Positions 20,311-32,879 of a stretch of DNA of 64,000 bases are shown here, in pieces (position 1 is the first letter of the stretch; each line of letters starts with the position of its first letter). This DNA is from Leptasterias polaris. Lineage: Eukaryota; Echinodermata; Asteroidea; Forcipulatida; Asteriidae. The notes under the pieces are model-generated. The model was not told the DNA's origin. It was given only the letters and a program-made list of their open reading frames with translations, and searched no databases. The stretch covers positions 3,307,001 to 3,371,000 of the forward strand of contig JAZGTN010000026.1 in the NCBI GenBank assembly GCA_037783415.1. Reading direction: 5' to 3'. Position numbers and translations under genes: made by a program.

Positions 20311-23300
20311 ATGTCTCTTATTGACCGAACTCAGCTTCATCCTCGCTGGTATTTTGGCGGGTTAGCCTCCGCTGGAGCCGCTTGCTTCACTCATCCATTA
20401 GATCTTATCAAGGTAAATTCCAAGGTTAATATTAGAAGGAAGGATTGAACATTTATATGGTGGAGATACCTAATATGTCATTTCACTAGTTTCTATGCTT
20501 TTTCACTAGCCTACACTTCATAATGAATAGAATTATAATTGCTTTTCAACACAGAACTAGGCAGAACCACCTGGAGATAATTTCTACTAATCTTGCGTAA
20601 CTAGCATTTAGCCAGCAGACCACTGTTTTTAGTGTTAATGGAGAAAGCTGCCAAGATTAATATTGGAATAATAAATAATATAAAGATACATTTTACCTGA
20701 ATGGACAGGAATTTTCACTGATGCTGTATCAAATGCAATTTAGCACAACATAACATTTTGCTCAGAAAATAGAATCACCAGCTAAGTTAATCTTCTTCTT
20801 GGTACATCTTCCGGGAGGGCTGTCTTGCCTCCCAGGCAAGGGTCCCGCCGGGGCCCACGACCCCCGGCACGACTGCTTAAAAGATAACTGTTGTGCCAGT
20901 ATAAATCCATCAAATTCAAGGGAGCAGGTGTTGGGGGATGTGGATTGGTCATGGGTGAAACACAAATAAACTTAACTTTACTTTTTGTTGTGATAGGTTC
21001 ATCTGCAGACACAGCAGAAAGTGAAGTACCGAGCATCAGGGATGGCTTTTTACATCGTACGCAATCAGGGTATCCTAGCTCTGTACAATGGACTTAGTGC
21101 ATCCATATGTAGACAGGTACGTCATTCTTGTCCTCAATTTCAGCTCGTAGGATTTGAAACTTTGCATGATTAGAAAACAAGAAAAAACTGAGGTGTTCTG
21201 TAACGCCATATGTGCGAAGCGTAGTGTACAGGTTTTAAATAATTGATTCCTGGGGTGGGGGTGTCATGGGGTGGGGGTGTCGTGGGTTGGAATCCCACAT
21301 GAGTTGTTTGCCTGTGGATTTTTTCCACAGTATTTGGGAAAGCCCTGACAGCAAATGAAATAATATTCTTTACCCTTGATGCAGTTACAACTGTTTACAT
21401 GTAGATACTTTTTTTCCATTAGATGAGTTATTCATTAACAAGATTTGCACTGTATGAAGGTTTGAAGGAATGGATGATGGCTGATGATCCTACCCATAAA
21501 CCTCTTCCATTTTATAAAAAGGCGCTACTAGCTGCAGGATCAGGTAAGTACAAAAAAACACTGAGAACCTTGCTGTGAACCATTCAATATCACCCACTAT
21601 GGTTTGAAATGATAGGTTAATTGTCAGCATGCAATATGATGTGTCATGTGGTGAATGTGTCTACACAGTTCAATCAATCAATCAGAAGACATTTATATAG
21701 CGCCAAAATCAACAAAAATTGTTCAAAGGCGCTCAACCCAGTTCACAGTCAACCCTCCTACTGTCTGACCATTCAATATCATCCACTGTGATTTTGAACA
21801 GCCTGCAACATACATGTATGACAGTTCTGTGTACAGTTATTCCATCACACACACAATCCCTGCAGTTGAATGGTTTCAAATGGTTAGTCACTTTACTGGC
21901 AAATGACTGAGAGTACACTGTAGGAGGGTTTCAGTATAATAATGTACACACGTCATTGTATTTTGCCTGGTAACCTTGTTCTGGTATTAAAGCAGAATTT
22001 TGTTGTACTTCACTACTTTTTCATGCTTTTTTCAATGAACTGTTAGGCCTATTCAGTGGTTTAAAGTTCACAAAGTTTAAGTACTATACTCTTACAACTT
22101 CAAATACTACAAGTTGTAATTAAACACAGTACAGAAAAGCATTCAAAGTTTCTTTGGGGTCCAGGGTCAGGCCATGTTTACTGATCACTTCAGATATATT
22201 TGTAATTTTATTGATTTGTAGTAATGTCTGTGTGCTCAAATTACAGGATGGATCAGAGTTCACTCAGTAACTGACAATTACTGACTTTAAATTTCAATAC
22301 ATTGCCTGGAAATGATTTTTGTCCACGAATACTCAATAGTGCAATTGAAACGTGTCCACAACATCTCAAAATGGCTTATTTTCATTTTGCAAAGGGCACT
22401 TCCATTGAAACATCTTCAGTCTATGGGAAACTTTGGAAGAGGCACGGAGGCCAAGACCAGGGGCAACAGAGGTCATGACCTCCGTGGCCTTCATGGCCTT
22501 TCCGTGGCCTTCATGGCCTCTCCGTGGCCTTCATGGCCTCTCCGTGGCCTTCATGGCCTCTCCGTGGCCTTCATGGCCTCTGTGTAATTCAGGTTTAGGG
22601 TTTAATCAGACAGTGTTGACACAGTCTTCAATGTACAAATTCACAACCTTGTCCTAAACTATTCAAAGATCCAGATGAGACCGGATAATTCTGGATTGTA
22701 CTCTTATTCTTACAATCCTACTCACATCATTAGTATAGTGTACTACACTTTGATACTTTGTATAAATTTCAAAACCATCTAATTGAAGTAGAGCACTAGA
22801 CACTTGCAATCACAAAATTGTGGTCCTAAATTGTTTGCCATTATGTATTTAAAAGTGTGCTCAGAACTGTATGAAACAACACTTGATAGTAATGTGTCAT
22901 TGCCTGAAAACTCCTCATATCATATATACATTAGTTAGAGTATAGTCAACTGATAGTTTGTTTAAATTTCAAAACCACCTTGATGACTTGAAACACTTGT
23001 GATCACAAAATTGTAAATGCATTTGAATGAATTTAAGTTCTGAGTTTGGCTTTTGTTCAGCAGTTCTTTGGTCAATATTTCTGCCTCCCTGTTAGTTAGT
23101 CTTGTTTACCAGCAGTGATTTTCTATTTATCTCTATACAGGTGCTTGTGGCGGGTTAGTGGGTGCCCCTGCAGATATGATCAATGTAAGAATGCAGAACG
23201 ATATCAAAGTCACTGCAGATCAACGAAGAAAGTAATGTACACCATTTCCTCTATTTGTGTTTTGTTGTAAATATCAATTAAAATTCATGTTTAATCACAA

Positions 23301-26300
23301 ATTCTTAGGTATGCATAGATGTACATGTCTGCTTATCACTGGCCAGATCTGTCACAGGCACCCCAATGAAAGCAATAGTATACAAAAGAATAATTGTGCA
23401 GCGTGTGTCAACGTATCTCATGTACATCGACTGTAGTCAAATGTATCAAGATCTTTCTGTCAGCTTGGCTTTTAATTATTTATATACTTTTAATCATTTT
23501 GGGGCATTAGTTTCTTTTTTTGTCTGGAAGGGCGGGGTTGATGGCCGCGGCTTAAACATCCAACCCTATGGCCTAAATGTTGTTGGGCAAAAGTACAACT
23601 GTTTGTCCAACAGTTGTTCTTATTTGTTGGATCTTGTAGGATGGTCTCTGCTAAGTTTAACAAATCTAACTCTTAGTACAGTGTTCTATAGCACAGGCAA
23701 AAGTAAAACTGTTTGTCCAACAATTATTTTGGATCTTGTTGGATTGTCTCTTTTGAGTTTACAAACCCAATTCTTAGAATACAGTGCTCTATATCTAGCC
23801 TAAATAGTGTTGGGCAAATGCAAAAGATATTTGTCCAATAATCATACTCATTTGTTGAATCTTGTTGGATTGATAATTGGATAGTATCTGCTGAGGTTAC
23901 ACAATCCAACTCTTTGTATACAGTCTACATGTAAATGACAATGTTGGAAAAAAGTTAATTGTTTGATTGGCCATGTGTAATTACCTTGTGTAAACGAAAC
24001 ACAAAAATTTGCACTTTTAAAGAAACTACACATTTTTACAGGGTCAACAAGAGGGTAAAATACACAAAAAGGACATGACATGGGCTGAAGTGTAATATGT
24101 CAGTATTTATACGTGATTATATGTTATTAATAAGCTATGCTGTATTGATTTTGATTTTTGATGGTATTTTTGATTTTTTTTGGCTGGCTCAACAATTTTT
24201 ATTTGATAGGAGACTATTATTTTTGCACCTTTCTAAATTATTGTCATGTTTTGTACGTGTATTGTTATTTGTAGTTTATATTTGCTTACCACAAATCAAC
24301 ACTCAATCTAGCCTGGCTGTTTGTACTTGTACCACTTCACTGTTATTGAATCCTAGGGTCAACAATCTATTTCCGTAAAGCTCTTTGAATATCACCTGGT
24401 CAACCTGTTTCTAAAACTAAACTAAACCTGGTCTTTTTACACTTTGTTTTGTAAACATTTTATCATAACTTTGAATGTTCGACAACATTTAAACATCCTG
24501 TGGGCAGTGGTTAGTCTAACTTATGTACTAAGGGTATACAAATTTCTGAAAAACTATAGCGCTTTATCTACAGGCATCTCATATTGCTTGTTACATGTAC
24601 GTATATGACAGGTTAAGTTTTGAAGACTCAGTACTTTGTAAGGGTTTATAAGGTGATGTGGCCCAATCTGTAGAAACTCTGGGGCAAACCCCTTCTCTTC
24701 ATGACAAGTGTACTGGTATGGGTTCTTTCAATCATATGCATTACACAACACATGGGACCTGTGGCTTTACATCCCATCTGAAGGACGAAGCATTTACATG
24801 TATAAGTGTCTTGCTCAAGGATACAAGTACCATGTCTGGGACACGAAACCACACTCTGTTAACACTAGAAATTGAGTCCGATGCTTGACTGCTAACCCTT
24901 ACAGTCCCAATTTCTGTTATATACAATCACCAAAGTGAAGGATTCAGTAGGACTTGGGCTGGTAGACCCATTAATCATTGCTTATTCCATTTTTACAATC
25001 TTTGCTTATTCCAATCTTATCCAACCAAGTCCAAACAATTTGGTGAGGAGTGACATAATAGGAGAAGAGAAAAAACAGATGATTAGGGCCCCACACTGGC
25101 CAAACTGCCTGGTCAGGGGGAGGGCTGTATAAATTCAGCTCAATTTGATCCGTAATTACTCATGGCTACATGGCATTCTCTGTTGAAAGGGAAATTGCAT
25201 CAATTTATTTTGGAAGAGTGAACTAATTCCCATCCTCCTAGCTTTAAAGGCAAAGTATACCTTTGGTTTTTGGAACCGTTTGATTGTTTTACTCCTATAT
25301 AAATGTAGATACATACAATAAAAATAACCTGTGAAAATTTTATTTCAAAATGTGGTCGCGTTTTTGAGATATCTCTGAAAATCCGGAGGAAATACATGTA
25401 TGTCCATGCATGAAGATTAATCCCTGATAAGAATACACAATCCGAGAAGCGTGTTTCTCAGATTCAAATTTTAGGGCATCAAATCTGCTATCTTTTTACA
25501 TAACCACATTACTTCGAAGTGAAATGTTTTCTCAAAATGCTTTATACTATCGTAAGCTGCTGTAGGCTTCTGACCAATAAGTTTTTATTGTCTTTAATTT
25601 TAAGAGTGATTACCAAACGTATACAGACCCTTTAAATAAACACATCATACAACCAGCCTGTGGACATTTTTTCATCGACCAGGTTTTAGTGAAAACAACA
25701 AAAAGGTTTAATGTTTTCTCGGGAGCTTTTTGTGTGTTCATATATGGCTTATTTTATTTGTGACAAACAAAATAAGCAACAGTCACCTTCAGGGTCTTCA
25801 AATGTTTTTGTTTTTGCTGTATTTCAGACTGAAATATTTCTGTGGAGGATTGGTACTAAAATAAATTGTTGACAGTATTTTATTCTTTCTTGTACTGGTT
25901 CAATGTATTTAATTCAATGTTCAATGTCAGTTTGTTTGAAGTTCTACTTTTTGGTGTTTTTGTCTGCACTGTTCAAATCAAGGCCAGTTTTAATTTCTCC
26001 AGTGTGGGTAATAAAGTTTTTATCTTTTCTTATCTTATCTCATCTAATCTTACTGGAATAATTGTCATCAGACTAAAAACTTTATGATTATAAGAATGAA
26101 AAACCATGTAATTTTTCTGTTTGCAAGTTTAGTAGTTTAAAAAGTTTAAACGACTTTGTGAACATCATAGTCAGAATTTGCTTGAAGCTATCTTCGTTGT
26201 TTTTAATGCAAGGGGAATTTTATTGCATTAAATAAGCAAGCTATTATTGTCTATGAGGTTATCGTTATGCTAGCTTTTGGGTTAGACATGAATCAGCTGT

Positions 26301-29300
26301 TAGTCAATGTACTCTCTCTTGCACTTTGATTTATTAGCAAACTGATTTATTGTAGTGTGTCTACTTATTGTGTTCATTCACTGCATGTATTGCGTTTAAT
26401 GTGCTTCTGTTCTTGTCTTTACATGTAGTTACAAGCATGCATTTGATGGCCTGTGGAAAGTGTATAAATATGGTAAGTAATAGGGTCATGACTTCAATTG
26501 TCCTCCCTAAAAAAGTCTATTAGTTTAAAAAAAAATTGTTGAAAGTTTGGTTTATCTGCATGTATGGAGAAGGTTTGTGAGTTTTTCTCACTAGGGGCAT
26601 TTGAAACTTGCACATGGTTTTGATTAACAGATAAACTATGTGAGCCTACATTGTGATATCATGTGTTGAACATGGTAATGCATCTACATAGTACACAGTC
26701 AACCCTCCTACTGTCTGACCATTCAATATTATCTACTGTGGTTTTGAATTATGTAAACTATCCTTTGCAAATGTCAATGTTCTTTTATTTTTCCAACTTT
26801 ACATTTTTCCTGTGACTTTGAGTTGGATTTGAAGCTTTACATGGTGGAAATACAATCCAGTGATGTTTGTGGTAACACAATGTGTCTGAAGTATCTCTCT
26901 TTGAGTTGTGTCTGAAAAGAATCGAACGTGTAACCAGGCCTGGAATTTCATTTCTGAAAGGGCAAGGCCATTTTGATTTTGCAAAGGGCACTTGTATTGG
27001 AAAATCATAAAGTCTATGGGAAACTTTTGAAAGGGCACTAAGGCCAAGACCAGGGCAACGAAGGCCGTGGCCTCCGTGTAATTCCAGGCCTGGTGTAACA
27101 ACTCGACAGCTATAACTCTGCTTTTTAAACCAGCATGTGTGTGTATTGTACATGCTTGCAATGCATTTAGCAAGCTTGGAGCACAATGATTGCAGTGTGC
27201 AGCAAGTTCTACAAGTAGAAAAAAAACTTAGCTTATTTGTCTAGTGGGTAATACTTTTATACTCATTAGAATTAACATATATTTATCCGACTCAAAGTCA
27301 ACATCTTAAAATAATTTTAAGCTTAATGTCCAGACGATTGAAACACTGGCCTCGGTCCTGTGTAAATTTCGAGCCCTGCGGGACTATGCATATTTCATGT
27401 TTTGTTTTTGTATTTTCACTTTTATTAGAGGGATTTCGAAATCTCTATAATGGAGCCTCTATGGCCATCATTAGAGCAGTCTTCATGACTATTGGACAGG
27501 TAATATCATTTATTATTATCTATATAAGGCTTCCAAGTGGTATTTAATATCTTCAGCGCAAGTACCCGGATGACAGATCAATATTGTTTTCGTATTGCTC
27601 TGTCATCCGGGAACTTCGCGCAAGTACCCGGATGACAGATCAATATTGTTTTCGTATTGCTCTGTCATCCGGGAACTTCGCGCAAGTACCCGGATGACAG
27701 ATCAATATTGTTTTCGTATTGCTCTGTCATCCGGGAACTTCGCACAAGTACCCGGATGACAGATCAATATTGTTTTCGTATTGCTCTATCATCCGGGAAC
27801 TTCGCGCAAGTACCCGGATGACAGATCAATATTGTTTTCGTATTGCTCTGTCATCCGGGAACTTTGACAAAAAGGAGAGTTTGGAGCATGAGGCGACTGT
27901 CTCAGAGCCCAGCGGTGGAATCAAACTTACTAAGGGTGATACATTTTTTGGATATTCGGCTGTAATTGGGGTTAACTTGGATATAACAAGTTTATGATAA
28001 GATGGTAAGGTTCTTGTATCAATTAAATGAAGCAAATATTCTTTAAAACGTTCGACTTTTGTGAAGTTTTATGTCTGTCATTTTTAGCATTTAGGCAAGT
28101 TAAATTTTGTTATTTCGCTAGTCAGCCTGATATAGATAATAATAATATTGTATGGCTTTGTTTTCGACTCGTCCAATATTGTCATAGCTCGAGCAATATA
28201 TTCTTGTATCACACTCAAAGCCATCCAATATTATGTAAATATTCAAACAGAACAAAGGGATAGTACTTTAAATTCATTACAGAAAAGTAGAACAACTTTT
28301 AAATGTTCTTGCTGGCACTTGTGGATGATGCAATGGTTTGCAGTATTCTTTGTTGTTTATCAAGGGAGGGGTGATTAGGGGAAGGGTGATCAAGAAATGC
28401 CCCTCCTTTTTGTTCTGTACCATACTTTATTCTGTGCCATATTTTATTCTGTACCATACTGTATTCTGTGCCATTCTTTTCTTTGTGCCATACTTCACTT
28501 TTGTTTAAAAGACTTTACTATTAATGCACATCAAAAATATATTAAAACAAAGGCATGGCCCAGAAGGAAAAAGAGGGCCAAAGCAAAGCATTGTCTTGAG
28601 TGCTCCCACTTCCCACCATCCCCTTCCCTCTAAGAAAATATTAGAACAACGCAAATCTCTTTACCAAGTACACAGGCAATCTAAGAAGAGAAATGTTACT
28701 GTCTTTCGGCTGATGCTAGAAATGAAGAATAAGACTGAATGTTTAAAATAGTTGTAAATATTTTGTGTTTGTGTTTATTCCACAGCTGTCGCTGTACGAT
28801 CAATTTAAGCAGATTCTTTTAACCACATCGATGTTCTCAGATAACATGTTTACACATTTTACAGCAAGCTTCATGGCGGTGAGTATTCATGCAATCTACT
28901 TTAAATAGAAACAACAAATTTCTCAGGAAAATTGTCAGATCATAATTATATACCCATCAAAACTTTGAGAATAGTGGTTTTTTGTACAGCTATATAGCGC
29001 TCCAATCTGTCACTCAGTGATGCTCATAGTGCTTGAACATTATTACCCAAGTCATTGGGCCATTTAATTTGTTCCTTAAACCATCTCATCTCCCCTGAGG
29101 AGTAAGTATGTAATGCACCAAGCCGAATCAATCACAAGAATCATCTCTGCCCTGAGTGACAGGCACCCATTCCCAGTGGGTGACAAGAAGCAATTGTAGT
29201 TAGTGTCTTACTCAATGAGACAAGTGCCGTGACTGGGATTTGAACCAAGACCCTGATAACTTAGCCAACAGAAATTGCGCCCGGTGCTCTAGACCACTTC

Positions 29301-30249
29301 GCCACAACATGTTAGAGAGATTATTTAAGAGTTCTCTGGGGAAGAAATCCACAAACACTGCGATTGCAAATGGAACCAGTTTCCCTTGAATCGTTCAACG
29401 CTAGACCACAGGGAAAAGCCAGCAATATTACTGTAATTGTCAAGGGGTGTAAGGTATATAAGTATTTCCTTATGCACATATTTATCCCAAGTTCTCATTT
29501 CTCTTAACAGGGGTTTTGTGCAACTGGTATGACCCAGCCCATGGATGTATTAAAGACCAGGCTGATGAACGCACCAGCAGGCCAGTACAAGGTAAGCATT
29601 TTAATCATAGTCAATAACTGTCACTGACTGCCAATGACTACAAGGGTGATTAATGCAGCATCATAATCACTGTCAATAACTGTCATTGACTATACCAATG
29701 ACTATGTTTGACTGGTATGACCCAACCCATGCATGTAAGACTAGGCTGACGTATGCACCAGCATGCCAGTACAAAGTAAAGCATTACTATTGGTGTCATG
29801 TGTCATTGACTGACAATAAATGTCACTGACTGCCTTTGACTACCATTGACTGGTCTGACACAGCCTGCAGATTTGAAGATAAATTTGGACGGGGCAGTAG
29901 AGGATAAGGATCATAGACATGGAATGTAATCACAGTGAATGCCAGTCCCTGACTATTATGGTATACCGGGACTGTGAATTCTAGGTTTTCACTGTGACTG
30001 TAGGTCAAACAAACTGAGGATCCTCATTCAGATTTTTAATGTAAACAATTTGTTGCCCTTTTGTAATTTCCCCTGCAGAACGTTTTGGATTGTGTTTGGC
30101 AGACTGCCAAAGTTGGCCCTCTAGGGTTCTACAAAGGATTTGTTCCGGCATTTGTTCGTCTCGCACCACAGACCATCCTCACCTTCATGTTTTTTGAACA
30201 ACTCCGTATGAACTTTGGGTTTGTAGTTTACGACAAGAATAAGAGGTAG
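20311..30249 (+). CDS. SLC25A10: Mitochondrial dicarboxylate carrier, nine exons
   Basis: Exons: 20311-20412, 20997-21116, 21423-21543, 23141-23231, 26429-26472, 27429-27499, 28786-28878, 29511-29591, 30079-30249. All introns are GT/AG and phases join without a stop, giving 297 residues against 287 for the human protein. Three carrier signatures are present: PLDLIK (29-34), PADMINVR (124-131) and PMDVLKTR (224-231). Family-typical blocks are [20 protein letters not shown]-like FSDNMFTHF and [13 protein letters not shown]. The family has six membrane helices in three repeats in the inner mitochondrial membrane. It exchanges malate or succinate for phosphate, sulfate or thiosulfate. The start is the ATG after TTGCATCGGG, 34 codons before the first junction. 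Orthology rests on overall pattern; a close SLC25 paralogue is unlikely. Confidence 0.95.
21669..21735. repeat. SINE/LINE-type 3' tail in intron 3
   Basis: CAATCAATCAATCAG followed by ATTTATATAGCGCCAAA and AAAGGCGCTCAACCC is the kind of sequence found at the 3' tails of invertebrate LINEs and their partner SINEs. No head was found attached. Confidence 0.45.
21751..21930. mobile_element. MITE with AACCCTCCTAC ends in intron 3
   Basis: It starts AACCCTCCTACTGTCTGACC and ends ACACTGTAGGAGGGTT, an 11-bp inverted repeat. It shares CTGACCATTCAATAT and CCACTGTGATTTTGAA with a partial copy at 26699-26750 and, in reverse, with 9961-10183. Confidence 0.6.
22483..22580. repeat. 20-bp tandem repeat in intron 3
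   Basis: About five copies of CTCCGTGGCCTTCATGGCCT sit inside a diverged copy of the dispersed repeat seen at 26935-27095, which shares CAGTCTATGGGAAACTTT and GGCCAAGACCAGG. Any reading frame through it is a by-product. Confidence 0.85.
23571..23930. repeat. Three-copy ~115-bp degenerate tandem repeat in intron 4
   Basis: Blocks beginning near 23571, 23692 and 23800 each contain GGGCAAAAG or a variant, TGTTTGTCCAAC, TTGTTGGAT, CTCTGCTAAGTT or a variant, and TACAGTGTTCTATA or a variant. Mismatches and small indels mark it as old. Confidence 0.6.
24556..24900 (-). repeat. tRNA-related SINE in intron 4
   Basis: TATAGCGCTTTATCTACAGG at the left is the LINE-like tail. TTACACAACACATGGGACCT, GTGTCTTGCTCAAGGA and a head-like right end follow. 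The same order occurs at 31870-32160, so these are two copies of one family on the minus strand. Confidence 0.6.
25244..25635. mobile_element. MITE, TTAAAGG family, in intron 4
   Basis: Starts TTAAAGGCAAAGTATACC and ends ACCAAACGTATACAGACC followed by CTTTAA. About 24-bp terminal inverted repeats, 392 bp, non-coding. Confidence 0.75.
26699..26760. mobile_element. Partial MITE, AACCCTCCTACTGT family, in intron 5
   Basis: Matches the left end of 21751-21930 over about 50 bases, then diverges. No right end was found. Confidence 0.5.
26935..27095. mobile_element. TIR element with CCAGGCCTGG ends in intron 5
   Basis: The left edge CCAGGCCTGGAATTTC and right edge GTAATTCCAGGCCTGG are 14-bp inverted repeats around a 161-bp non-coding interior. 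A diverged copy lies near 22395-22600. Confidence 0.6.
27557..27866. repeat. Five-copy 62-bp hairpin minisatellite in intron 6
   Basis: Five 62-bp units start at 27557, 27619, 27681, 27743 and 27805. Each holds a perfect 13-bp inverted repeat, CCCGGATGACAGA and TCTGTCATCCGGG, around a 21-base loop; copy 4 has a changed arm base (CTATCATCC). The array starts 57 bases after the exon 6 donor. It is open in one frame but continues no exon. Confidence 0.92.
28405..28500. repeat. Degenerate ~20-bp tandem repeat in intron 6
   Basis: Four to five loose copies of ATTCTGTACCATACTTT or ATTCTGTGCCATA-type units. Confidence 0.5.
28990..29310 (-). repeat. tRNA-derived SINE in intron 7
   Basis: On the minus strand the head contains a GTGGCGAAGTGGTCTAGAGC-like A box and a GGTTCAAATCC B box (complement at 29235-29246). 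A body with CACTGGGAATGGGTGCC follows, then a TATAGCGCT tail near 28993. Typical pol III SINE layout. Confidence 0.7.
29706..29775 (+). pseudogene. Decayed duplicate of SLC25A10 exon 8
   Basis: This intron 8 stretch repeats exon 8 (29511-29591) starting at ACTGGTATGACCCA. It continues through CATG.ATGT, AGACYAGGCTGA, GCACCAGCA and CCAGTACAA and into the following donor-like GTAAAG and intron sequence. A 4-base gap removes part of the carrier signature and shifts the frame, and several substitutions follow. The flanking GTCAATAACTGTCACTGACT blocks are duplicated as well, so it arose by tandem duplication of exon plus intron. Unlikely to be spliced in productively. Confidence 0.85.
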
Positions 30250-30785
30250 TGTTGGGTATAAATCGTCCCATATCGATGAATGGTTTTTATACTAACTGGT
30301 CAATTAGCCACAAGGAAGAAGACACTTTGATCAAAAAGCTACCTACAAAAATGAGTATGAGTTTTACAGCCCTGACTTCTATTTGAGTGTGTTTTTTCAT
30401 GAGTTGGAGTGTGAGTACAGAACATGGAACAAGTAGAGTGTTACTACTTTGTGTGGAGGCAGTGACATTTGGAATCTGCATGTGTTTGAACCCATGTGCC
30501 TGCATGTACATGTACCCATCATTTTTGTTATACAGTAGAGTGGTACTCAGTTTAAAGAAACTGTGGTCAAAACAAAACAATTTTTGAAGCAATGCAGAGA
30601 GATGTGTTTTATTCAGGATCAAGGGTTTCAGATAAATCGACAATCCCATTATTGGAGTTGTACAATTTATCTTTGCATGAGGTCTTTGAATAACGTTCAA
30701 CAATAGAAAAATGAAACTTGGCTTTATCCTGATGATAACAAAGTGGATAAAAACACTTATTTTGATTTTTGATAGATTAAAGAGA

Positions 30786-31235
30786 AGATATTTGATTAAT
30801 GGAATAAATATTTGATTCATGGAATGAATATTTGATTCATGGAATGAACATTTGATTCATGGAATGAACATTTGATTCATGGAATGAATATTTGATTCAT
30901 GGAATGAATATTTGATTCATGAAATAAATATTTGATTCATGGAATGAACATTTGATTCATGGAATGAATATTTGATTCATGGAATGAACATTTGATTCAT
31001 GGAATGAATATTTGATTCATGGAATGAATATTTGATGCACAGAATAAATATTTGATTTGTGGAATGAATAATTTTAATTCATAGAATGAATATTTGACTT
31101 GTGGAATGAATTTTTTAATCATAGAAAGAAAATATGATTTAATTCATGGAATGAATATTTGATTTGTGGAATGAATATTTAATTCATGGAATGAATATTT
31201 GATTTGTTGAATGAATTTTTAAATCATGAAATAGA
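30786..31235. repeat. 20-bp satellite after SLC25A10
   Basis: About 20 copies of ATTTGATTCATGGAATGAAT, tidy at first and degenerate after 31040. It starts 540 bases after the stop codon and probably lies in the 3' UTR. Several copies contain AATAAA (for example near 30803, 30925 and 31045). Confidence 0.9.
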
Positions 31236-31869
31236 TTTATATATTTGCCCTTTTTTGACAAACTTTGCAGTGGTGCTATTTTACATGGTATAATTTTCCA
31301 TTCTTGTAAAGAACAAGTTGAACCAAAAAGTAGGTTCCCAAATACTACCAGTTTACAGAGCATTTCTATTTAAATGTCGAGGTTTAAACTCTGGTTTTTT
31401 CAGCATTTATACAAGTAGTAAGTATTTGTTGAAAACTGCAGTATAGAGATCTTGTATTTTATTATATATCATGTACTCTACATTGACTATGTACCAATGT
31501 AGTGAATTGTAGTGTGGGTGTGTGCATCATTTGGGGTTTTATACTGCCAAACTGCCCTTGGTTTTGAAACTGCCATGTCGATATATATCACTTTTAATTA
31601 ATTTTTTTAAATTTTAATTAAAGATCTGTGTGGAATAACAAATGAAACAATTAATGAGGGGAAAATACATAAACATTTTGGGAATTGTCCTCGTTTGAGC
31701 AGCTGTGGGGATTGGACATGTAACATCCGACTAGTTTACTTTGTACTAGGGAAGTTGTACCAGGGTTTAATTTTCTAATCAAAGATAAATGAGAACCAGT
31801 GACAAGCAATGGGAATCACACGGTGTTTTGGCTGGTAACTTAGTGATAATAGTATTAAATCTCAGTTCT

Positions 31870-32160
31870 TATGTAGCGCTTTATTTACAGGCTTTGCAAA
31901 GCGCTTTTTATTTTGAATGCAGCACAAGAAACACCGGGGCGAGCCTCTTCTCCTCTTACCGATAAGTGGAGTGGGTTCTTTTATGTACATTACACAACAC
32001 ACAGGACCTACAGCCTTATGTCCCAACAGAAGGATGAAGCAATTACAGTTACTAGTGTCTTGCTCAAGGACCCACCAAGTGCCATGACCAGGACTTGGAC
32101 CCTCAAACTGGTAACACCAAAACTTTATTTTGATGCACTAGATCACTCGCCGTGGCACTC
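31870..32160 (-). repeat. tRNA-related SINE
   Basis: The tail ATGTAGCGCTTTATTTACAG is at the left, then TTACACAACACACAGGACC, GTGTCTTGCTCAAGGA and a head-like end near 32160. Same family and orientation as 24556-24900. Poly-G tracts follow at about 32211-32260. Confidence 0.6.
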
Positions 32161-32879
32161 TGTAGCAATCAGTGGCATAACCAGACATTTTTTGTATTAT
32201 TATTTTTTTTTTGGGGGGGGAGAGCAGGTGCAAAGGCATAATGGGGGGGGGGGGGGGGGGCATTTAATGTATCAAACCTTTTTTGTGTGCATTTTTTGAA
32301 TCTCATTTGGGGGAGGGGGAGGAGAGGGGGTATGTTTTTAGCTCAAACCTCCAACCCCTTCCCCCTATTTGGTTACGCCACTGACACAGGTAGTAATGAT
32401 AAACAACAGCTTTCAGTGATGAGTGCACTTTCTTGTTCAGTAGCTTGTTGGTGTACTAAATACCATTGAGTTTATACAAAGAACAGGTGCAGCAAGAAGT
32501 GATTCCATTGCAATCAACCCTTCCCAAATTCCCTCCCTTTTGAACAAAAAAACATCAAAGGAGGATAAAATGAAAAATAAAAAGTATTACAAGAAATTTG
32601 TTCAAAGACAAGTATCACAAAAAATTAACAACTAATTAAAAGTGTAACCTAGAAATTGTGCAAAAAAAACTTGGGTTTCATGATTTCCCATAGACATGTG
32701 TAGTTTTTGTACCTGCCTATGATTATTTTACCTCAAAACCACTTTTGTAAGCTTGTGATATCATCAGCTTAACAAACAAATAAATTTTCAGAAGTACTAT
32801 ATCTTGAAAATGGTTTACATTAATTTTGTCACAACTTTCATTTATAAAATCATTACAAATTATTATATTCCAGGCCAGG

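Noticed and set aside
22312..22657. Two frames through the 20-bp repeat
   Set aside because: Pro/Trp/Ala-rich translation comes from the tandem repeat within an intron.
26785..27186. 133- and 124-codon minus-strand frames
   Set aside because: They cross a TIR element and intron 5 of SLC25A10 with no conserved motif.
27557..27866. Tandem array read as a CRISPR array
   Set aside because: Animal genomic context; units are contiguous without unique spacers, so this is a minisatellite.
30287..30820. 177-codon minus-strand frame
   Set aside because: Antisense to the probable SLC25A10 3' UTR, low complexity, no recognised domain.
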